Assembly: GCA_029932035.1 (NCBI GenBank)
Contig: JAOZQV010000240.1
Location: 1-5,977 of the forward strand
Length of the DNA: 5,977 bases
Origin: Deltaproteobacteria bacterium
GTDB taxonomy: Bacteria; Desulfobacterota; DSM-4660; Desulfatiglandales; Desulfatiglandaceae
Direction of reading: 5' to 3'
In this document: piece by piece, positions 1 through 3,916 of the stretch
Layout of the letters: every line of letters starts with the position of its first letter
Position numbering within the stretch: position 1 is the stretch's first letter
Made by a program: the position numbers and the translations under genes
Notes under the pieces: model-generated
Database searches by the model: none
What the model was told of the DNA's origin: nothing
Seen by the model: the letters and a program-made list of their open reading frames with translations, nothing else

Positions 1-539
1 TGCAACTGTTTGAGTTCAAGACGTACATTGGCTCTCAGCCGGGCGTCTAAGTTACTCAAAGGCTCATCCAAAAGAAAAAGCTTAGGCCTGCGCACTAACG
101 CGCGGCCCATGGCCACCCTCTGGCGCTGTCCACCCGATAGTTCCCGTGGTTTTCGGTTAAGAAGGCCATCAATTCCAAGGAGACCGGCAGTTTCGAGGAC
201 CATTTTCCGGATGGTTACCTTTGGAACTCCCCGCATACGAAGTCCGAAACCCAAATTCTTTGCCACGGTCATGTGAGGATAGAGGGCATAGCTCTGAAAG
301 ACCATGGCCACGTCCCTGTCACGGGGGGCAAGACGGTCAACGGAATGACCATCAAGCCCGACAGCGCCCCTATCCTGCGGTACAAGGCCTGCAATAACAT
401 TGAGCAAGGTGCTTTTACCGCAGCCTGACGGACCCAATAACACGCAGAACTCGCCATCTTCCACGTGTAGATCTACCCCGGAAAGGGCTACTGTTTTCCC
501 GAATTGCTTACCAATTCCCTTTAGCGTCAGAGAAGCCAT
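1..539 (-). CDS. ABC importer ATP-binding subunit, MalK/UgpC type (partial, C-terminus off window)
   Basis: ATPase that powers a carbohydrate-type (CUT1) ABC importer from the cytoplasmic face of the inner membrane. The first 179 codons are present and open throughout; the left window edge cuts the gene. Visible motifs in order: Walker A GPSGCGKST (residues 36-44), Q-loop around Gln82 in VFQSYALYPHMTV, ABC signature LSGGQ (134-138), Walker B LFLLDEP (154-160) and D-loop SNLD (162-165). The YALYPHMTV and LSNLDARLR stretches are typical of the MalK/UgpC/MsmX subfamily. The switch histidine and the C-terminal regulatory (TOBE/OB) domain, usual in this roughly 350-370 residue family, would lie off window. 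The ATG at 539 follows the stop of the upstream permease by two bases, with GAAAGG about six bases before it, so the two genes are probably translationally coupled. Substrate cannot be read from the ATPase, and MalK versus UgpC versus MsmX cannot be separated here. Confidence 0.95.
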   Translation of the reverse strand, partial: MASLTLKGIGKQFGKTVALSGVDLHVEDGEFCVLLGPSGCGKSTLLNVIAGLVPQDRGAVGLDGHSVDRLAPRDRDVAMVFQSYALYPHMTVAKNLGFGLRMRGVPKVTIRKMVLETAGLLGIDGLLNRKPRELSGGQRQRVAMGRALVRRPKLFLLDEPLSNLDARLRANVRLELKQL

Positions 540-541
540 TT

Positions 542-1459
542 TCAGCCTTTCATTGCCCCGGAGGTCATCCCGCGCGCCAGGTAGCGTTCAAAGAAAAGAA
601 AGAGAAGCAAGATCGGTAGAGTAACCAATACCGACGCGGCCATCACCAATTGCTTGGAGAGATGAACACTACCGGCCAACTGGACCACACCCCTGGAGAG
701 GGTGAATTTATCGGGGGTGTCCAAGAACATGAAGGCGAACAGGAACTCATTCCAGGCGATCATGAAGGTGTAAAGGGCCACGCTTGCCAGGGCGGGTGCA
801 GAGAGGGGGATGATGATCCGCCAGATAACGCCGAAACGGGTGCACCCATCTACCAGCCCTGCATGTTCCATCTCGAGCGGGAGGGTCTTGAAGTAACTCT
901 TAAGCATATAGAGAGCGACAGGAAGGGTCTGGGCCAGATATACTAAGATCAGCACATTGATGGAATCTCTCAGCCCCATGTGTGAAAAGATCACATAAAG
1001 AGGGATTACCAGGACAATGGCCGGGAACATATAGATAATCAGGATGCTGTAGGACATAAACGACTGTCCCCTAAAACGGAGTCGTGTCACGGCGTATCCC
1101 CCCACCGTTGCTAAGGCTACGGATAGGGCTACCGTAATGATGGAGACATAGAGGCTGTTTAGAATATACCTGATAAAGCCATGATCAAAAAGGACTTCAT
1201 AATAGGCTCCAAAATCGATTTTCCCTAAATCCAATCCCAAGTTGGCGGGATTCATAAGGATCTCTTCTAAAGGCCGTAAAGATGAGACTATCATCCAGTA
1301 AAAGGGAAAGACTACCATGAGGACAAAAAAGATGATCCCCGCGATCCTGAGGAACCTGATAATTGAATATTGAATATTGAATATTGAATATTTATTGTAT
1401 CGCTTCGCGATGTCGTTTTTATACTTTTGAATATTTATTGTATTGCTTCGCGATGTCAT
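542..1459 (-). CDS. CUT1 ABC importer permease, MalG/UgpE type, with repeat-encoded N-terminus
   Basis: Second membrane subunit of the sugar-type importer (305 aa). About six membrane segments are apparent, near residues 37-58, 100-122, 135-156, 165-187, 224-245 and 270-292. The EAA loop that docks the ATPase is at about 198-220 (EHAGLVDGCTRFGVIWRIII), and the C-terminus ERYLARGMTSGAMKG is a hallmark of MalG-like permeases. FPFYWM at 51-56 after the first helix is also typical. The first 33 residues are odd: rich in Asn, Ile, Lys, Tyr and Ser, and encoded entirely by the repeat patch at 1361-1459. They resemble no permease N-terminus I know. No ATG, GTG or TTG lies between codon 1 and Met48 in the first helix. 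The ATG at 1459 is preceded by AGGA at seven-base spacing, so it is the only practical start in this frame. The original start was probably upstream in another frame (see the short ORF at 1462-1527). The gene is probably still functional because the conserved domain is intact. Confidence 0.93.
   Translation of the reverse strand: MTSRSNTINIQKYKNDIAKRYNKYSIFNIQYSIIRFLRIAGIIFFVLMVVFPFYWMIVSSLRPLEEILMNPANLGLDLGKIDFGAYYEVLFDHGFIRYILNSLYVSIITVALSVALATVGGYAVTRLRFRGQSFMSYSILIIYMFPAIVLVIPLYVIFSHMGLRDSINVLILVYLAQTLPVALYMLKSYFKTLPLEMEHAGLVDGCTRFGVIWRIIIPLSAPALASVALYTFMIAWNEFLFAFMFLDTPDKFTLSRGVVQLAGSVHLSKQLVMAASVLVTLPILLLFLFFERYLARGMTSGAMKG
1363..1390 (-). repeat. Four tandem heptamers (TTGAATA on the plus strand) inside the permease gene
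   Basis: Four perfect tandem copies of TTGAATA lie at 1363-1369, 1370-1376, 1377-1383 and 1384-1390. Read on the coding strand they give TATTCAA repeats, which encode the YSIFNIQYSI part of the permease N-terminus. A fifth copy stands alone at 1427-1433 within the duplicated unit. The composition is far more AT-rich than the flanking genes. Confidence 0.95.
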
Positions 1460-1467
1460 TCTTATAT
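1385..1467. repeat. 40-bp unit duplicated at 43-bp spacing, each copy with a small hairpin
   Basis: Copy A (1385-1424) and copy B (1428-1467) match at 36 of 40 bases; the differences are at 1401/1444, 1415/1458, 1418/1461 and 1424/1467. Each copy starts with heptamer-like TGAATATT. Copy A contains the perfect hairpin ATCGC-TTC-GCGAT (1399-1411). Copy B has ATTGC-TTC-GCGAT (1442-1454), which pairs as RNA only through a G-U wobble on the plus strand. The repeated peptides are visible in the permease N-terminus. The 1415/1458 change makes the permease start codon: the coding strand reads ACG in copy A and ATG in copy B. Confidence 0.9.
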
Positions 1468-1527
1468 CCTGCTTTTTGCTGTTTTCCGACTTGCAAAGAA
1501 GATGGCGGTTAATTCTTCAGTGTTCAT
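1462..1527 (-). pseudogene. 21-codon ORF with strong RBS, likely displaced original start of the MalG-type permease
   Basis: A short ORF starts at ATG 1527 and encodes MNTEELTAIFFASRKTAKSR plus Ile, ending at TAA (1464-1462). GGAGG at 1538-1534 sits six bases before the ATG, a better ribosome site than that of the permease itself. The TAA lies two bases before the permease ATG at 1459, a layout that allows termination-reinitiation. It is in a different frame from the permease. Joining base 1468 directly to base 1360, thereby removing the repeat block 1361-1467 (107 bp), would put its 20 codons in frame with the permease from residue 34 (IRFLRIAGII). The result would be a 292-residue protein with a basic cytoplasmic N-terminus normal for this family. 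I infer a remnant of the ancestral gene start. Alternatives are a coupling leader peptide or chance. The ORF and its RBS are directly visible; the history is inference. Confidence 0.5.
1467..1470 (-). promoter_or_regulatory. Ribosome binding site AGGA that decides the present MalG-type permease start
   Basis: AGGA lies seven bases before ATG 1459. It is weaker than GGAGG at 1534-1538 but well placed. It straddles the edge of the repeat block: the last repeat base is 1467 and the AGG comes from the short ORF. The present start therefore combines old sequence (the RBS) with repeat sequence (the ATG). Confidence 0.55.
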
Positions 1528-1533
1528 TCTTTT

Positions 1534-1538
1534 CCTCC
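1534..1538 (-). promoter_or_regulatory. Ribosome binding site GGAGG of the short ORF
   Basis: GGAGG six bases upstream of ATG 1527 matches the Shine-Dalgarno consensus closely. It directly abuts the right arm of the 26-bp inverted repeat, whose last base is 1538. It is the best ribosome site in the gap between the two permease genes, yet it does not serve the annotated permease start. This supports the view that the permease once began at 1527. Confidence 0.6.
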
Positions 1539-1540
1539 AA

Positions 1541-1561
1541 TATTCAATATTCAATATTCAA
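1541..1561 (+). repeat. Three tandem heptamers (TATTCAA), inverted relative to those at 1363-1390
   Basis: Perfect copies of TATTCAA lie at 1541-1547, 1548-1554 and 1555-1561. They are the reverse complement of the TTGAATA unit on the other side of the patch. The stop codon of the MalF-type permease (TGA, 1560-1558 on the minus strand) falls within the last copy. Confidence 0.95.
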
Positions 1562-2490
1562 TTTTCACTTCTAAGTCCCCAGCGGAAATAGATGAAAATA
1601 AAGAGAGCAAGAACCCCGAACAGGACCATTGCAGTTGCTGAACTCGCTCCTATATTGAATTCACCAAAGGCGTAATCATATACATTCAGGGGGAGAACCT
1701 TTGTCCCCGCCTGTCCCCTTGTGAGCAAGAAGATATCGTCGAATTTGTTGAACGTCCAGATGAATCTGAAGAGGAAGAGCGTGGAGAGGACGGTTGTGAG
1801 TTGCGGCAGGGTAATGTGGAAGAAACGCTGAAAGGGTGTGGCCCCGTCCACTGATGCCGCATGGTAGAATTCATCCGGTATAGCCTGAAGACGCGCAAGG
1901 ATAAAGAGGAATGCAAAGGGGAAATAACGCCATCCCTCGAAGAGGATCACCGAGGTGAGAGCCAGGGGGATACGAAAGCCGACGCCCATGATATCAAGTT
2001 CAAGCCAGCGCTGGGAGAGGAAGGGGATCGGCTGGGTCAGGAGGCCATGGTCCATTGTGAACCGGTTGAAGACGCCCAACTGGGGATCTAAGATAAAGCT
2101 CCAGGTAAAGGTGACTGCCACTACAGGGGCGATATAGGGGGCGATGAAAAGCCCCCTCAAGAGGGCACGCCCGCGGAATTCCCCATGGACCAGCAGGGCC
2201 GCCATCAAACCTAAGAGAATAGAGAGAAGGCTTCCCCCAATGGTATAGACCAGGGTGGTCAAAAGAACTGTGTCAAAGTCAGGGGCGGAAAAGACCTTCC
2301 AGAAATTGTCAAAGCTAAGGTTGAATTGAAACAGGGCGTCTCCCCTGAGGTCAGCCAAGGAAACCGGCTTTAAGGAGATCCAGATGTTCCAGATCACAGG
2401 GAAGACGACAAAGGCGAGGACGACCGCGAAGGTGGGGACCAGCATCCAGAAGGCAAGACGGGACTCCCTATGGTGTATGCTCTCAATCAT
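1558..2490 (-). CDS. CUT1 ABC importer permease, MalF/UgpA type
   Basis: First membrane subunit of the sugar-type importer (310 aa from the ATG). A first helix at about 12-36 is followed by a periplasmic loop (about 40-70), then helices near 75-100, 113-135, 174-199, 229-250 and 283-303. The EAA loop is at about 206-231 (DEFYHAASVDGATPFQRFFH, then ITLPQL). The segment FDDIFLLTRGQAGTKVLPLNVYDYAF, given here only as 250-275 with key residues TRG and YDYAF, is characteristic of UgpA/MalF relatives. The start is taken as ATG 2490-2488, which overlaps the upstream stop by one base (TGATG); a TTG one codon earlier (2493) is possible but less likely. Ribosomes probably arrive by coupling from the binding-protein gene, since only a distant AAAGG is visible. 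The stop codon lies inside the heptamer repeat at 1541-1561, so the last residue or two may be repeat-derived. Confidence 0.95.
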   Translation of the reverse strand: MIESIHHRESRLAFWMLVPTFAVVLAFVVFPVIWNIWISLKPVSLADLRGDALFQFNLSFDNFWKVFSAPDFDTVLLTTLVYTIGGSLLSILLGLMAALLVHGEFRGRALLRGLFIAPYIAPVVAVTFTWSFILDPQLGVFNRFTMDHGLLTQPIPFLSQRWLELDIMGVGFRIPLALTSVILFEGWRYFPFAFLFILARLQAIPDEFYHAASVDGATPFQRFFHITLPQLTTVLSTLFLFRFIWTFNKFDDIFLLTRGQAGTKVLPLNVYDYAFGEFNIGASSATAMVLFGVLALFIFIYFRWGLRSEN

Positions 2491-3857
2491 CAATCCAAAG
2501 CCTTTACTCTCTCATTCATCAGCCGGGCGGCCTCCTCTACGTTCAGTTCTCCGTCAAGAAAGCGTTTCAGGATCTCGGGGATGATCTTTGTGCCATATAT
2601 CTTAGATATGAGGGAGCCTTTTGCCTCGCCAACCCCGCCAAGGCCCCACCGGTCAAGTCCATCCACGCTCACGGTCATGTTCTTAGCCACGGCCATTCCA
2701 TAAAAGCGGGAGATCTTAGCCCGGGTGGTTACTCCGAAATCGAGGTCCATCCAGCCGTTAATAAAGCACTCCGGCGCAACCTTGGTCCCCTTACGAACGG
2801 GCAATTTACCCTCTGCCGCCATACCCAACCACCTCAGGTATCCTTCGCCTAAAAGAAACTCCACCCACTGTTTGGCAGGGGCCTTAGCCGCATCCAGCGT
2901 TATCCCTATGCAGTTTATCTGCCCGTATTGGGCCGATCCGTTTGGCCCGTGTATGACAGTAACAAAACCGGTATTTTTGGCCAGAAACCCCGGTTCCTTA
3001 TTTATAATATCGGGCAAAACAGGCTGGTCTTTTCGAAGCCCTGAAAGCTCATCCAGGATAAATGGCGACCAGATGATCATGGCCGCTCGTCCGGAAAGAT
3101 AGTCCATCCGCGTGTGCAGCCAGCTTATGTTTCCGGGTGGGGTAAAACGGGAAAGGGCCTTGTAAAATCGGAGTGTTGCCACCATTTCGGGGGTATTCAG
3201 GTTGATCTCCTGGTTAGGGTCTCCGGTTCGACCTGCCAATCCAACCCCGTTGGAGAGGGCAAGGTGCTCAAATACTTGTTGGGTATAGGTTTGACCCGGA
3301 TCTGTTGCAACCTCGAAACCCCATATTTTAGGTGGATTATTCAGGGCCCTGGCTGCCTTCAGGATTTGATCCCAGGTGTCCGGTATCGGAAGATTCTTTT
3401 CCCTGAAGAGATCTTTGCGAAAGAGAAGGAGCTGGCCCCATGCATCTAAGGGCACAGCGGCATAGCCATCCTTGACCCGTACGAGGTCTAAAGGTCCCGG
3501 GCTGAAGGTATCCTTATCGAGGGAGACCATTACCTCGGTGGAGGACTGCGCATCGAGTATCCCGGCCCGTTCCCAGCCGATGGTGAAATCAATGGGATGG
3601 TACAGAACATCGGGGAGAGACCTGGCAGCGTAGGCTGCTGTGACCTTTGCGGCCAAAAAATTCTCCCCTACAGGGATTATCCGGACGGCAATTCCAGTTT
3701 TTTTAGTGAATCCACGAGCAATATTCTGCTGGATGCGAAGACGGTCCTTTTCTACTTCCGTGGTCCAGAAGGTTATCTCGTCCTTAGCGCCGGCCAGGCC
3801 ACAATTTATTATTATAAGGGTGAGAATGGTCAACAGGGACAAGGTTATCGTTTTCAT
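2490..3857 (-). CDS. ABC importer periplasmic solute-binding protein, family 1 (CUT1)
   Basis: Captures the transported solute outside the inner membrane and delivers it to the permease pair (455 aa). Residues 1-24 form a signal peptide: Lys2, a long hydrophobic core, and a likely cleavage after Ala-Gly-Ala at 22-24. The mature protein starts near KDEITFWTTE, the usual first strand of family 1 binding proteins. Other typical parts are LPDVLYHPIDFTIGWERAG at about 81-99, the PLDAWGQLLLFRKDLF segment near 136-151, and PDTWDQILKAARAL near 159-172. Cys19 is preceded by Ile-Ile-Asn, a poor lipobox, so a lipoprotein is unlikely. The start ATG is preceded by AGGAGGG (3875-3869), about 11 bases away, slightly long but strong. 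The gene follows the NRPS stop by 59 bases and leads the importer cluster. The ligand cannot be read; sugars, oligosaccharides or glycerol-3-phosphate are the usual ones for the family. Confidence 0.94.
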   Translation of the reverse strand: MKTITLSLLTILTLIIINCGLAGAKDEITFWTTEVEKDRLRIQQNIARGFTKKTGIAVRIIPVGENFLAAKVTAAYAARSLPDVLYHPIDFTIGWERAGILDAQSSTEVMVSLDKDTFSPGPLDLVRVKDGYAAVPLDAWGQLLLFRKDLFREKNLPIPDTWDQILKAARALNNPPKIWGFEVATDPGQTYTQQVFEHLALSNGVGLAGRTGDPNQEINLNTPEMVATLRFYKALSRFTPPGNISWLHTRMDYLSGRAAMIIWSPFILDELSGLRKDQPVLPDIINKEPGFLAKNTGFVTVIHGPNGSAQYGQINCIGITLDAAKAPAKQWVEFLLGEGYLRWLGMAAEGKLPVRKGTKVAPECFINGWMDLDFGVTTRAKISRFYGMAVAKNMTVSVDGLDRWGLGGVGEAKGSLISKIYGTKIIPEILKRFLDGELNVEEAARLMNERVKALD

Positions 3858-3916
3858 TATGTTCTTATCCCTCCTGATTCAGATGCTGCGTCATGACGAT
3901 TCAAACGCCCGCGAGA
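3858..3916 (-). other. 59-base gap between NRPS and importer, with a 10-bp palindrome
   Basis: Besides the ribosome site, the gap holds the perfect palindrome CGTCATGACG (3889-3898). It might be a half-site pair for a regulator, but a 10-bp palindrome can arise by chance. I see no GC-rich hairpin followed by a T run on the coding strand, so there is no visible intrinsic terminator after the NRPS. I see no convincing -35/-10 pair, though a weak promoter inside the NRPS 3' end cannot be excluded. Confidence 0.3.
3869..3875 (-). promoter_or_regulatory. Ribosome binding site AGGAGGG of the solute-binding protein
   Basis: AGGAGGG lies about 11 bases before ATG 3857, a spacing a little longer than usual. 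The match is strong enough for independent initiation, so the importer need not depend on ribosomes leaving the NRPS gene. No other good start lies between the site and ATG 3857. Confidence 0.65.

Larger units (their letters stand above)
1361..1563. repeat. 203-bp patch bounded by 26-bp perfect inverted repeats (possible MITE-like or palindromic element)
   Basis: Bases 1361-1386 are the exact reverse complement of 1538-1563 (26 of 26), and the match ends at both sides (1360 with 1564; 1387 with 1537). The arms enclose 151 bases that hold the short ORF, the start of the MalG-type permease and two copies of a 40-bp unit. In the mRNA the arms could pair into an AU-rich stem with both ribosome sites in the loop. 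No transposase and no convincing target duplication are visible; the arm ends read AATT. It may be a non-autonomous mobile element, or two heptamer arrays that expanded separately in opposite orientation. Confidence 0.7.

Noticed and set aside
542..946. Plus-strand open frames opposite the MalG-type permease
   Set aside because: They mirror the conserved EAA region and C-terminus of the permease and show no independent protein signature.
1361..1563. CRISPR array from the short direct repeats
   Set aside because: The units are contiguous 7-mers and a two-copy 40-bp duplication without unique spacers, and no cas genes are present.
2491..2493. TTG one codon upstream of the MalF-type permease ATG
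   Set aside because: ATG at 2490 forms the common TGATG overlap with the upstream stop, and TTG is a rarer start.
2725..3102. 125-codon open frame on the plus strand opposite the binding-protein gene
   Set aside because: Antisense to a well-conserved protein, with no family features and no convincing ribosome site noted; treated as a shadow.
3690..3720. Seven-T run near 3700 as a frameshift site or terminator
   Set aside because: The frame of the binding protein is intact across it (codons for TKKTG), and there is no adjacent stable hairpin.
3798..3806. Lipoprotein signal at Cys19 of the binding protein
   Set aside because: The residues before Cys are Ile-Ile-Asn, which do not match the lipobox, whereas Ala-Gly-Ala at 22-24 fits ordinary signal peptidase cleavage.
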